DNA of 64,000 nucleotides, taken from positions 62,001-126,000 of the forward strand of contig JACKQL020000123.1 in NCBI GenBank assembly GCA_018296165.2. Direction: 5' to 3'. This document shows, in pieces, positions 1 through 11,565 of the stretch (position 1 is the first letter of the stretch; each line of letters opens with the position of its first letter). The position numbers and the translations under genes were made by a program. The stretch is from Termitomyces sp. T153 (taxonomy: Eukaryota; Basidiomycota; Agaricomycetes; Agaricales; Lyophyllaceae). The notes below the pieces were generated by a model. That model made no database searches and was not told the DNA's origin. It was given only the letters and a program-made list of their open reading frames with translations.

Positions 1-61
1 AACTACTTAATGTGCTCCACATGTGTAGTCCATCTCTACTCCATCCTGGATTTGCACCATC
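1..61. other. 5' flank of the first gene
   Basis: Short stretch before the first start codon. No TATA box or other element could be assigned. The rest of the promoter lies outside the window. Confidence 0.3.
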
Positions 62-2031
62 ATGGCTACTATGCGCGCAGTCGTCTATGAGAAACCTTTC
101 AAAGTATCCGTCCAACGGGTACAGAGACCAGCTATTGTTCATCCCGACGACGTAATTGTTAAAGGCCCGTTCATTTCTTTCTCCTCGTTTTTGATAATCT
201 GAAGTCACTGATATATCTTAGTGACTACGACTTGCATCTGCGGAAGGTTTCGTCCATGAACTCGCATGTTCTTCAGATTCTCAAAACAACCCATTTGCTC
301 TACAGTGACCTGCACATGTATGAAGGTCGCGTAGCCGCCCAAACAGGTATCATCTTTGGACATGAAAAGTATGTATCGCTCTCTTGTTAGTCACAGTGTA
401 CGATTTTGACTTCGGGATCAGCATGGGAATTGTTGATGCAAGCTGAACGTCCTGAGTCATCTTCGTTCGTTGACAAATCTATCTTCAGGAGGTTGGCAAT
501 GCCGTAACTGTGAGTCTGATCTCCATGAAGAAAAAATATCAGTGATTGACAATGGAACAAGCTTTTGAATAAGGGTGATCGCGTGGTCATGCCTTTTAAT
601 GTCGCTTGTGGACGTTGCCTCAATTGCGAAGAGGGAAAGTCAGCTTTCTGTACTCATGTCAACCCTGGATATGTGAGTCTGTGTAAAATCATGTTGTCAC
701 ATGCTGGATGTATTGACAGGTCGGAGGGTGAGCCGGAATCTGTACTTGTGACCAGTGGCTTAACTAATAAATAAAATTCTCATCGTACTTAGTGCTTATG
801 GGTTAGTTGATCTATCCACTCATAGGATTTTGCTCAACTACTCCTTTTCGATATGTCGCGATGGGACCCTATCCTGGCGGACAAGCTGTATAACTTTGCC
901 TTACTATCTTCTCCATTGTGATCTGAAATCGTCATTCAGGAATACGTTCGGGTGCCTTTCGCCGATTACAATGCTCTGAAGCTGCCCCCTGGAAAAGAGC
1001 ACGAGGAAGATTTTGCTTTGCTAGCGGATATCTTCCCAACCGTGAGCATCTGTATCTCAACTTGATTGCTCGACCCTCAGATCTCTTTTTTGTGCTAAGG
1101 GTTGGCATGGCGTACAACTCTCTGTATGTTCCACTCCCACTCCTGTATGGCTGAAGATATGAATTAATCTAATACGCAGGGCTTCCGCCCGGGAGAGTCT
1201 GTTGCTGTCTTCGGAGGAGGGCCAGTCGGGCTCATGGCGGCTTACTCTGCCATACTTTGCGGTGCATCCGAGGTTTATGTCGTGGATAGAGTCCCAGAGA
1301 GACTTGCCAAGGCAAAGGAGATCGGATGTACTCCCATCGATTTCTCCAAAGGTGATCCTGCTGAACAGATTATAAAATTAAGAGGAGGGTGAGCACTCTG
1401 CTTTGTTTCGACTCTGTTTTCAAGCTCAAGATCTGTAGCCATGAAGTTGATCGCGGCATAGATGGTGAGTACTTCTGCATTTTCGTCTTCTCCGTCTTTT
1501 CACGATAAACTTGGAATTATTCAGCCGTCGGGTACCGGGCCATTGCTGCTGATGGAAAGACCGAGCAGCCCAATGTCGTTCTCGAAGGTCTTATCAAGGT
1601 TGTACGTCCTACTGGTGGGCTAGGTGTCCCGGGGCTCTATGTTCCCAAGGACCCTGGAGCATCTGACTCTGCGTCTGCAAAGTGGGTACTTGATTATCTA
1701 TCATCTGTCTTGGCTTGTCTGACACTGCGCATTTTCTAGTGGCTATATTTCATTCCCTTTTGGAAAGCTGTTTGCAAAGGGGTTGACTCTGGGTACCGGC
1801 CCGTGCAACGTCAAAGTCTGCATTCACGCCTCACTTTTTCATTCCATATACAATCTCAACCCTCGTTTACAGACTGACAACCGTTACCTACGAGATCTCA
1901 TCATCGCGGGCAAAGCGAAACCTTCTTTCGTCGTCGTGTCACATAATCTCTCGCTCAATGACGCCGCCGATGCCTACGACAAATTTGACAAACGTATTGA
2001 CGGATACACCAAGGTTTTATTACATCCTTAA
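62..2031 (+). CDS. Zinc-dependent alcohol dehydrogenase, glutathione-independent formaldehyde dehydrogenase type
   Basis: NAD(P)-linked medium-chain dehydrogenase, probably cytosolic. The spliced model is 381 residues, with exons 62-164, 222-246, 306-368, 422-437, 489-509, 562-672, 720-727, 793-801, 851-887, 940-1041, 1100-1123, 1180-1388, 1439-1464, 1525-1681, 1740-1815 and 1873-2031. Visible are the catalytic-zinc segment CICGSDLH, the GHE motif, a structural-zinc lobe with C-x2-C-x2-C-x7-C spacing, and a Rossmann GGGPVG motif after the Zn domain. The reading frame matches the family closely only if two introns use GC donors (165-221 and 438-488) and one ends in CG instead of AG (802-850). 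Two exons are just 8 and 9 nt. Either these are real rare splice sites or the gene carries a lesion near 850. The family assignment is firm; the substrate is not known. Confidence 0.85.
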
Positions 2032-2140
2032 AGCAAAGATATTTATCTGCATGTGAAGTATCGTGAAAAGTTGCTGCAATGTATGTCAATCATTTGCATC
2101 AATGTTCAAAGAAGGGTATACACGATCTGCTTTTGAGCTG

Positions 2141-3919
2141 TTAGAGAGAGATGAGTTGGACGGTGGAAGGGTCGGGGTCGGTGGTCAGGAATGAAGCAAC
2201 ACTTGTCGCATTGGAAACATTTTGAAGACCGCAGGTCTTGACATAGTCACCAGAAGCGATCCCACGCTGCTTGACATAGGTGGTGAACTCGTCAAGAGGG
2301 CAGGAGGAGCCAGGGCCAGAAGTGCATCCAGGAATAGCGACAGGTGCATTGTTAATCTGCAAAACGGTCAAATCGAGCTAACAAAAACATGGACATATGC
2401 AATGAATGACATACGCGAATGCGAACGTAGGAATCTGTAGGACCAGTCAAGGGAAGCTGGTTTGCAATGTGTTTGACAGTGTCGCTGGGGCCGTTGGCTG
2501 TGCAGGCAAGGCGCTCAAGGGTAACGTGACCATGGAAGGAGACAAGGTAAGAGCTGCGGAACTCGCGCTTGTTGTTGGGTTTAGTAAGAGAGAGGGGATA
2601 AACATTCTTGTTCGAGGAAGTATTCCATAAACCAAGGGCGGCGACGACAGGGGGAAGGTTGTTGTCGTGCTGTTCGAGACGTGTCAGCGGATATCAAGTG
2701 GGAGAAAGAGCGATAATCACAGTGAAGCCCATGATCAAAGGAGGAGGAGTCAAAGTACCACCACTCACGGTGTGACCGGGACCTACATTGAAGAGATCGG
2801 TAACTGCCTTCACCCAAGGAAATCCAGTTGCGGCGGCAATGGGGTTACCCGGTCCAGAACTTCGTGTTTCTGAGTTCATTGATTTTCAAGACAAAACAAG
2901 CTCATAGTCGTACCCGTAGTAGTAGTTGAGATCGTCAGCGTATTCATAGTCCAGCCATTCAGAGTCCACACGTCATTCTGGACAAGGGTTGACATTTTCA
3001 TAAGTTCCTCGTACCTTCAAATACATCGCAGAATCTAGTATCACCGTTGATCTCAGCTTGGAAGCCACACAGATCTTGCATCACACCAATGTCAGTGGCA
3101 TTGAGGGTCAAGCCTTCCAAGAAGTGGTTCAAACGGGCAGCAATATTTGATTGGTATGTAGCTCTGAAGTCAGATGCCAATGTAGCGCCAGTACTTGCCG
3201 CGTTGTAGGTGGGGCATGCAGCAGAAGGACTAAGAGAGTCCGCAAATGTAAAGTTGACAGAATCAGCGAGTGTGATGATATTACCGCGATTTTCGTTCGG
3301 GGTTGTCAGGTAGTTACCCTGTGAGAGATATCCACGGACGAAAAAGCTTGCGGTGTCGACGACGCGCTGTTGAGATGCAGCCCTAACCAAAATACAATTT
3401 TTCGTTGGACTCGAATGATCGTTGGTGACTAACTTACCAGACAGTGATGTTATCACCGCCTTTGGTCAAACCATAACGTTTCCTTAGGTCGACACCCAAG
3501 GTAAACGCCTCTCTTGCACCAGTGGAAGACAGGAACAACGGCTGGTGAGGAATATCATCGACTGGTGGAACCCAGGATGGAATGAATGCCAAAGGACCCT
3601 TCGCCGTATAAGTTGCATTCTGGAATTTGGCGAACAAAGACTGCCAGCCGCTGAACGAGCCGGGCTCAGGATAACGACTGAAGAACCTGTTTATATTTAT
3701 GGTTGATGATTATTGATGAGTAACGCACGATCCATGGCGGAGAATGTAGGCTGCTTGGTCAACTTTACAGTTCGAGGGAGTCGAAGTAGCGATGCCATCC
3801 TGCGAGGGGGCGTTGAAGTAAGGCGAAGAAGCACCAGAGTGCTGCAAAGGATCGAACGGTCCTGTGGCGACTGCTCCGACTAGCGCAGCGTAAAGAACAA
3901 CGTGAGCCAACATGATCAT
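2141..3919 (-). CDS. Secreted histidine acid phosphatase (phytase / MINPP-like)
   Basis: Phosphomonoesterase of the histidine-phosphatase branch 2, which releases phosphate from inositol phosphates or other organic phosphates outside the cell. Exons on the minus strand are 3919-3729, 3677-3438, 3382-3015, 2968-2914, 2859-2721, 2669-2415 and 2356-2141, giving about 487 residues. The N-terminus is a hydrophobic signal peptide (residues 1-19). The catalytic RHGSRYP motif is rebuilt across the first intron, and the proton-donor HD pair (HDNN) lies just after the 2670-2720 intron. Several NxT/S sites fit secretion. The intron 2969-3014 has a normal GT donor but no AG at the point where homology resumes (SEWLDYEYADD); the best junction uses TG, and the nearest AG would place a stop in frame. 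This could be a rare acceptor, a small indel or a sequence error. Neighbouring ADH is convergent. Confidence 0.85.
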
Positions 3920-4397
3920 GGAAGATGGACACGCTCGACAGCGGAAAGAAAAGACGGCGACCTCTAAGGCCTAAGGATTTGTGCTCGCTTCGTTGGGAAT
4001 TTCCCATCAGTCATGAGAATTCAGTAGGATCGGTATCTTCTGAGCGTGATGTGTGGGTATCTCGTGCTCCTTCGATTTTCACAAAGCGATGTTTCCTAGA
4101 CACGCCATCCGTCGTGCCTCCATTCCATACGAAGCAGTAGGCCGGGACAAATGTTGGTCGGTAATGTATAGCGAGTTATGGCACTCCTAGTTTCATTCAA
4201 CCGGTGGTTCCAAATCACCGGTGAACCCTCGGAATTCTGCGGATGGGATTGATGGCAAATTGACCCATCAAAACATCATTCTGCTTCATTCAATTTGATG
4301 GTACTATGATCCAGGGATGATCAACGTTTCAAGTTTCAACGTTAACATTAATATTCCTTGGCATCTCAAGGCTCTTGACCTACTGTATTGACTTATC
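3920..4397. other. Intergenic region, divergent promoters
   Basis: Lies between the divergent phosphatase (-) and DUF1838-like (+) genes, so it should hold both promoters. The only ORF is short, unmatched and opposite to the phosphatase start. No clear TATA box was identified. Confidence 0.35.
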
Positions 4398-5397
4398 ATG
4401 AGCACTGCAGACAGTCATGACATTGCTGGGATGCGTCCTCTAAACGCGACAGATCTTGTCCGTATCAGAGCCAGCACGGACGAAAGCAAGAGCACTGTCA
4501 TCGAATGGCAGGGCCAGGTCCTGTGGGTATATTTCCGATTAGATCAATCGCGATATATCGAGCAAAGTCTCATACCAGTCTTCCTAGATCTTATTTACCT
4601 GGAGAACAGCCTAAAGTTCTTTTCAAGGTAAAAGGAATGAGCGTCACGCGTGCGAAAAAGCTGGAGAACGGCAGCTATGATCTCATGACGCGTGAGGTGC
4701 AGCTCTACCTTGATCCATCGACTGAAGAAGTGCTTCATGTATGGCATAACCCGTGGAGCGACAAGGATGTTACAGGTATCGGTGTACTTTTATATCAGTT
4801 TTTTCAGATATGCTAAGATATTCTTGAAATCCCTAAGTTGTTCATGTTGCTAACAACCCCGTATATCAGAACCTGCCCGTAGCGAGTGCATTTGAAGCGC
4901 GTTCTCAACCTGGAGGAAATTATACTTTCCAGGTCTCCATCCCATTGGCGTACCCAAACCCTCTCAATCCTTCCGCCGATCCCGAATCTTCGCTGTACCC
5001 TTACTCAGGACCACAAGCCCTATACAGTGCCATAGAATCATTTACATTCTCATTTCCGGGTATGGAGCTTAACGATTCAGCGGAATCTATACCCTCGACG
5101 CAGGTATTCTGGACACGTACTTCGCCTCTTTTACCATTCATGGAGACCCCTGCCACGAACGTCACCCTTTTGACTATCGCGAACGGTGCCAAGGTTCAAG
5201 GGGATTGGCAGAATCTTAGCTCTGTTCTGCGAGATGTTATCGAGACACAGTTACCAGCATATAAAGACGCGCCGATCTCTAGAGATCGACCTGGTGGTGG
5301 GGTATCGAGCTGGAGCTACTTTGCCCGTCCTGAAGTACTTCAAGCCTACAAAGAGGGTGCAACTTTTCCGCTACCCGACCCACCAGTAAATCCTTGA
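4398..5397 (+). CDS. DUF1838-family protein
   Basis: Uncharacterised conserved family, recognised here as DUF1838 from memory of its pattern, so the family name is moderately sure. Exons 4398-4522, 4579-4775 and 4838-5397 give 293 residues with clean GT-AG introns of 56 and 62 nt. No signal peptide is seen in this copy. Conserved blocks shared with the neighbouring inverted copy are the early DLVRIRAS and VIEWQGQVL segments, PGEQPKVLF, then NNPVYQ, LAYPNPL and QVFWTRTSPLLPFM. No catalytic residues can be named. The gene faces a decayed copy of itself tail to tail, so this is probably the functional member of an inverted duplication. Confidence 0.75.
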
Positions 5398-5614
5398 GAC
5401 TTGCCTTGATATGTAGATTTCGAGGAGCCACCTGATATTATGGAAGATCACAGCTACCCGATTTATATTTTAACGGATTGGACCTCATGTCAATTATGAT
5501 GTGTTACACTGGACATGGAGTGAGCAGTTTACTTGTGTTCGAAGCTGAGAGACCTTGGAGGATATATTGTACTCCACTAAACTACAGAATCAGACAGAGG
5601 GAACGTCGTTCCAT

Positions 5615-6584
5615 TCAAATAAACCTGAAATACTGCTGTATGAATGAATAGCTCCAACTCGTCATGCCGCCGCTACCGCTCAGCCTCTCAGTCGGTGCGT
5701 CCTTGTACGCAGTCAGTGTCGTGGCAATAACATTCCGCACCACAAGGCTTAGGTTCTTCCATCCTTCTTTTATCTTCGTACCGCTTGCTACAAAGAGGAG
5801 CACGACATTGGATGAGAGCGTTGCCATGAATGGTAACAATGATGACGTCCGTGTCCAATAGACCTGTGTTGAAGAAACCGAATTGGATGAGCTCTTGAGT
5901 TCATTCAGGGCAAATGTGAATGTGAATGATTCTATGGCAGTGTAACTTGCTTGTGTGGGGCCGACATGAGGGTATAGGGGTGACGTGGGGTCGTCAGTTG
6001 GATCAAGCGGGTTGGGGTATGCAAGGGGGACAGTCAATTGGAGACTGTTAGTTGGTGCCGTGCAAAATATGTTCTGGAGGAAGGAATTCTTTGATATACG
6101 GGATTGTTCGTGGCATGGGCCACTGATTAACGGTCGAATGACATGTGAATAGTGTGGATGTTATATATAAGGGTCGACATACCTGTAGCGGCCATTGTAA
6201 GGATTATGCGAGACGTGCAAAACCTAGGATTGAGGTACACTTGTACCTCAGGCGAAAGAAGATCGTAGCCACCATCGTTCAACTTCTGAGTGCGTGGGAT
6301 GTTCATACCCTGCACACTGAACAAGACTTTCGGCACATCGCCTGGTTTGTAAGACCTTGGGATAGCATATCAACACGCCATGCACCTACACAGACTCCTA
6401 TTTTATACTCACAGGACTTGACCTTGCCATTCCACTACCGCGCTCTTATTTTCTTTGGTACTAGCGCGAACGCGGATGAGATCCGCTGCGGACAGCGTGT
6501 AAGTCGCAGCAGGGATGGCCCTGCGTGAGTTATAGCGCTTGAGAGAGGGACCAGAAGAAGTAGATTTGCCCTATTAAGAAGCAT
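5615..6584 (-). pseudogene. Decayed inverted copy of the DUF1838-family gene
   Basis: Reads as the same protein as the + strand DUF1838-like gene: AADLIRVRAS, VEWQGQVL, SYKPGDVPKVLF, VQVYLNP, NNPVYQ, LAYPNPLDP, TQVYWTRTSSLLPFM and SWSY can all be found in order. They lie in different frames. A deletion after VQVYLNP removes about four codons and shifts the frame before VLHVSHNP. A second shift lies between the NNPVYQ exon and LTVPLAYP, and the C-terminus ends early after SWSY. The start at 6584 would encode a signal-peptide-like leader (MLLNRANLLLLVPL) that is also out of frame with the body. The two introns sit where they do in the intact gene. Multiple lesions make a pseudogene call safe. 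Confidence 0.75.
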
Positions 6585-7197
6585 GATTGATGGTTCGCCC
6601 CACTGTAGGAAAATAGATGGTGCAAGCCGGCAACAGGAGCGTTACGTAGGAGTTTTCTTAGGGTTAACGCAACCCTATTTGCGCTGCCGGCCCCAGCTTC
6701 AGGCACTTACTCTAAATTGAACTTTTGAACTTTGAGAAGTATTCGCTGAATTCAAGTACTGTTCAAAATCCTCCTCTTGCTGCTGATTCTACCATCCAAA
6801 ATGGTCATTTTCATGCAAGAGCTATCAGGGAGGTGAACAGAGTTTTATTTGGGCCTATCGTGATAATGGACGGCTCTGGGTTTCTAGCGCGACCTAGAAG
6901 TTGATAGAAGCAATCTCAGACAACCAACATTCACTGTTTGCACTTCAAAGAAAAGGGCGTCATAGCACCAGGGTTAAATGACGCTTGTAGTTATAGACAC
7001 ATTTGATATGAAGATACAAGGACGTAGATGACCCCTTGTGCCGATGTAATATCCTTCGTTTTCCTTCTGTCGAGAAGTATGTGAGAGGCGAGTGCCGGCA
7101 ACTCCCGAATGAAACACAGACAAACTATCGCAAGCCACAGCCACAATCCACACGGACGACATCAAGACCTCCTCGGACTCCCTCAAGACACAAAACG
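6585..7197. other. Intergenic region upstream of eL14
   Basis: About 600 bases without a supportable gene. The short ORFs here on both strands have no recognisable content. The 3' part should carry the ribosomal-protein promoter and 5' UTR; I see no TATA box. Confidence 0.4.
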
Positions 7198-7933
7198 ATG
7201 CCCGTAAGTCTGTCAGCCCTACAGGAACCTCCGCTAGATCGTACGAACGAACCCGCAGCGAGAAAGAATGGAAGAGAAAACTGTTTTGGATGGATTGGGA
7301 GAAGTCTGGTAGGATGACGTTGATGGATGGCCTTTGATTTGGCTGGCATAGACTTTGCTGCGGGTTTCTTTAGCGGACACATGAGGACATTGGCGGTTGG
7401 ATGCTGATACTACTCTTTATCTAGGAATCCAACTTCAAGCGCTTCGTCGAGGTCGGCCGCGGTACGTGTAGTAATGCCATAAAAAAAATTCTAGTTTCTG
7501 ATTGTTTTATAGTTGTTCTCCTCAAGGCTGGCCCCTCCGCTGGCAAGATTGCCGTTATTGCTGAGATCATTGACCACAACCGGGTACGTCGCCTGTTCAT
7601 GACCATTCATTATTTTTCAAACGCCGTTTTCAGGCTATTATCGATGGTCCTACGACATCCGTTCCCCGTCAAGCATACCCCTACAAACACCTTGCTCTTA
7701 CCCCTCTAAAACTTACTGGTCTTCCCCGTGCTGCTGGCACTGGTGCCGTCCGCAAACTCGCTGAGAAGGAGGCTCTTGCTGAGAAGTGGGAGAAGTCTGC
7801 GTGGGCACAGAAGCGCGCTGCGATGGAGAAGAGGCGATCGCTTAACGACTTCGGCCGTTTCTCTGTCATGTTGGCGAAGAAACAGCGGAGAGATGTCGTG
7901 AGGAAGGCTATCCACAAGGCGAAGAAGGCATAA
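7198..7933 (+). CDS. RPL14: 60S ribosomal protein L14 (eL14)
   Basis: Structural protein of the large ribosomal subunit. Exons 7198-7203, 7425-7461, 7513-7583 and 7634-7933 encode 137 residues. The first exon holds only ATG CCC, followed by a 221-nt intron, a common arrangement for fungal ribosomal-protein genes. The protein begins MPESNFKRFVEVGRV and continues with a KOW-like fold segment (V-LLKAGPSAGKIAVI) and the family's IIDGPT motif, then a basic, lysine/arginine-rich helical tail ending KKA. Length fits the family. The long first intron was checked for a snoRNA; nothing convincing was found. Confidence 0.93.
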
Positions 7934-8959
7934 ACAGTTTGAGAGTCTCATCTTGTGGGGTATTAGGTCTCTCGTCCGCCAAAATCGATACAGCGCATTG
8001 CGCCCTTATGCCTTCATGTTATGAATTTACCGCTATGCGTATGCCTTCAAATTGGACAGGTCTGCGACTGGACACTTGCGTGGATCTTCGATTCCCTCAG
8101 TTTAGAGATTGCAATTTTGAATAGGAAAGATGATCTTTTTTGGTTCACGTTTATATATCAAAACCTTATTCAACGGTCGTCCTGTCGAGCGACAAAGCGT
8201 TGGGTAGTGGACAACGTTTTGAAAAATCAAGGACGACATATTCGCGCTAGTGAGAATCTGTTTTGTCCATTAAGACGTGTATAATGTGTTTGAGTTCTCT
8301 TGATCCTTCATACATTGAACCTGGTAGATTGAATCCTATACTTTGCAAACGTCCGACGGCTGCGCATCAGAGTTTCCCGACAATTTGTCACAGACCAAGA
8401 ATATATGATTTCCATGGCTAGCCTTGAAAACTTTCTGAAATATGTAGAGATGGACCGCTTGGACCGGTACAAAATCGTACCATATGAAAAGAAGAGTAAG
8501 AAAACTGTATCTTTGCACTACGTACGTAGCTTGGCAGTGACTGTATCAAGGATTGCGGAAGTCTGGAAATTTGCTGACCCGTGGGGATAAGACCAGCCTA
8601 GCACTTGTCAAATGCAAGTATAGACATTTCTGATGATAAGACGGCGAAGCACGGAGCGGCTGTAAATTTGAAACCAGATACACAATGATACACAACATAT
8701 AGATGCCCAAGGCCCAAATGACGTGCTCATGATTGTAATTTTCATCTCGCTCGCTGGAGGTATGAGCCGGACGAAATAGACGTTGAGCTCTTTCCCACGA
8801 AAAACCGTACACGCTGTACACGGATGCGGCATCTGAAGCGAGGGACCATGGTGACGCCTGGATATGTACTCACGTCGAGAGGTTGGCGAAATCAGTGTAA
8901 TGACTATCAAAGTGGTGAATTCTCGATGGATATATCGTGTTCTTGAACAGTTGCAGCTG
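7934..8959. other. Intergenic region between eL14 and the TMEM242-like gene
   Basis: About 1 kb between convergent genes. Two short minus-strand ORFs (8546-8821, 8608-8910) contain a hydrophobic stretch, but they overlap in different frames, lack homology I can recognise and are more likely 3' UTR or spacer than genes. Confidence 0.35.
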
Positions 8960-9787
8960 TCAAGGCAGTTGCCGATCTGTCTCAGCGCTCTCTTGTTCTT
9001 TGTGCCGCCGGGCTCGCTCGATGTTTACTTCATCCTGCAGTTCCTTCATAGCCGTCTCAATCCACGCGGAGAAACCACCTTGTTGATAGGAAGCTTGCAG
9101 ACGTCTTTCTGCTTCTTCCCATTTCCACGTTGGATCGGGTTCCAAAGATTCAGAAATCGGTAAACCTTGATCATTTTCATCCGACGGTCGGTGTATCTGC
9201 GAAGTTAAACCCGGTAAACCACGCCAAACTAGTGTTCGCATCCGATCCGCGAACTCTTTGGTCTACAAAGCCTCAATAAAAGGTCTATCCCACGTTATGG
9301 GGCGGAAACACACACATCTTTGACACCCATCGATGACTGGACGGCAAATACAAGCGCAATCCCTCCAACGGTCACAATACCTGTGGCAATAGCAAATGCT
9401 TTCCCTGCCCAAAGTGCTGTGCTGGAGTCTGCTTTAGATATGGCAGAGAGCAGTTCACCTGCGCCCGGCGTAACAAAGTGCACGGATGATCCTTTGGTCT
9501 CGGAAGATTGGGAACTAGGGGTGGATGGGCGAGCTACGCGTCCCGAGTTTGCACTGCGTCTAGGTGGAGCGGCATTAGACTCTGATAATGCTTTTCTCAA
9601 CACTGAGTTTCTTCGTCTCGCGAGAACAACTAAAGGTATGGCTAAAGCAATACTAGTACCGGCAAACTATAGAAAAGTGAATAAGACTTTGGAAATCAAT
9701 AGAAATTAAAGATTGAATAATCACCGCGGCTAGTGGTACCCATGCTGATATACGTCTCGAAGGATTGGAAGTATCCTGAGACGACAT
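8960..9787 (-). CDS. TMEM242-like mitochondrial membrane protein
   Basis: Small two-helix membrane protein resembling the TMEM242 family, whose animal member helps assemble ATP synthase and respiratory complex I in the inner mitochondrial membrane. Exons 9787-9725, 9666-9316 and 9262-8960 give 238 residues. The first helix (AGTSIALAIPLVVLA) is followed by RRRNS, like the basic turn of the family. A Ser/Pro-rich linker leads to the second helix (AFAIATGIVTVGGIALVFAV), then the family-like SSMGVKDTKEFADRM. A charged C-terminal tail with coiled-coil character is longer than in animal members. The family call rests on helix spacing and the GVKD...EFADRM segment; the function is inferred from the family. 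Confidence 0.6.
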
Positions 9788-10732
9788 ACAATCTTTCATA
9801 CAACGCGGACAAGGACAAGGAGTTTGATTGTGCCTATTTTATTCGGAAGGTGGTCACGTTCTCGAGGGAGTAAATGGCTCCGATTCGGATCGGATTGTAA
9901 TGGACCCGCGTGAAGCCACATTTGCAAACCTACGCATGATTCGTGACAATAGGTCCAACCGCTCTTGTTGGGGGAATGGCGAACCATGAGTGTGGTTGAA
10001 CCATCAGCAGCTTTCACCGGTGGTCTGATATGGATCTGAGTTTTGTCCCTACGGACCCTTCTATGACCGGTCAAACTCAGAAGTAGATTATGCCATTGGT
10101 GTCGACTTATCTATGTAGAAACAGTGGCAGATATGTCAGTTTTTAACAAAGGCATGTCATTTGTCTGGGTTTGTAGAGCCTGGACTTTGACTCCTTGGGG
10201 ATTCCATGCCAACGTTGCACACGGATCAGATCTCCTTCGATTGATCGAGACTCAGAAAAGAAGTTGATCCCCATATGCATCAGAGAAATTTTGCTGACCT
10301 CATACCAGGCTAAGGCTAACCTGGCACCGATAACCCAGGTGTAAAATTTCGACCCTACTATTCATAGGTTGTCAAAATATAATAAAAGCAACTCTTTTTA
10401 CAGAGCGGATCAGATTCGGACCGATTTGGAGTAGTCAGGGCATCAATCGTTGGCTCAACACAACAGATCTATTTGAAACCAGTCTCGAAGAAAAACTAGT
10501 CTGATGGACTGTTCAATCTGAAAAAATGTATACTATTCTACAGACCAAGTCAAACGTATATGTAAGTACTGTCAACAAGATATCATGAACCACTCCACGT
10601 AAACAACGCGTCATGAAATCATTAGGGGTATAGATGGGAATACTGGAGGCGTGAGGTTGGATCTAACCAGGATCTAAGAAAAACATAAACATATTGGATT
10701 CGCAACTGACGATTGAACATACATAATGGTTT
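9788..10732. other. Intergenic region between two minus-strand genes
   Basis: Nearly 950 bases separating the TMEM242-like promoter from the 3' end of the HPP gene. The ORF at 9796-10074 on the minus strand has no recognised content. Repeated GGATCAGAT-like words (about 10215 and 10405) are visible without a clear role. Confidence 0.35.
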
Positions 10733-11559
10733 TTAGACCTGTGACGTGACTTCCTGCTTTGGCGTTCCAATACCACCATCACTCCCAACGGGGGTCTTCG
10801 ATTCAGTGTTCGTCTCAGGCCCTCCAAGTTCCGGAGACACGGGAGCAGGGATTGACACTGCAGGATGGAACCAGAAGACAGGGTATCTGCGCTGGATGTT
10901 ATTGAGAAGTAAAGCGACCACAAGCGCAAGTGTCGAGGTAAGCAACACAACCGGAAGGTAATACCAGCCGATATCGCGAATATCAGAATTGACAGCCGCG
11001 AGCAATGCCGTTGCACCTACAAATGATGTAATAAAAAGCATATCGAGAATTGCGAAAACTGACCTGCAGGTGGATGGGTCGTGCCAGTAACTTGCATGGC
11101 CACAATGGAGGTCGCACACGCCAGAGATCCAGCGAGCCATTCAAGTTCTTGGAAGCGTTGTTCTGTCGGAAGGAGATGGAACAATTTAGTAATGCACACT
11201 CCAAGGAGTGCCCCAACAAAATGGCCCCCAAGCAAAGGCCGAGGTTGAGCTAACGGTGCATCTATGGAACCATAGATTAAAACAGCTGATGCTCCCTGGA
11301 GGCTCATTTACAACGTGAAAAACACCGTGCTAAAACAACTCACGTAACTGGCCACAATGGATGGTACTCCTCTCGATATGAAGTATTGTGCTTGTCCAAA
11401 AATTGCTTGAATCACAGAGATTCCACAGAAGGCACCGATGAACGACCATAACCAGACAATATATTCAGGGCGTTTTGGTGGAGGCGTTGCACGATAGCCA
11501 AGCCAACGAGAGAGCCAGGGCGGCCATCGCGCTAGACGGTGTTTGGTGCCAGTGGACAT
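10733..11559 (-). CDS. HPP-family integral membrane protein
   Basis: Four-helix-type membrane protein of the HPP family; plant plastid members transport nitrite, and the fungal role is not established. Exons 11559-11344, 11295-11064 and 11016-10733 give 243 residues, with introns of 48 and 47 nt. Visible are hydrophobic segments around FIGAFCGISVIQAIFG, the GASAVLIYGS and PLAQPRPLLGGHFVGAL motifs, the name-giving HPP in GTTHPPAGATALLAA, and a last helix (LLTSTLALVVALLL) before NNIQRRYPVFW. A Pro/Thr-rich tail follows. An in-frame ATG two codons upstream (11565) is an alternative start. The family call is confident. Confidence 0.85.
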
Positions 11560-11565
11560 AGTCAA

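Noticed and set aside
802..939. A canonical splice model for the dehydrogenase around position 835
   Set aside because: Using the TAG at about 833-835 gives the wrong frame and loses the conserved YVAMGPYPGGQAE segment.
7204..7424. Box C/D snoRNA in the first intron of eL14
   Set aside because: Only weak TTGATGG and CTGA words at loose spacing; no paired terminal stem seen.
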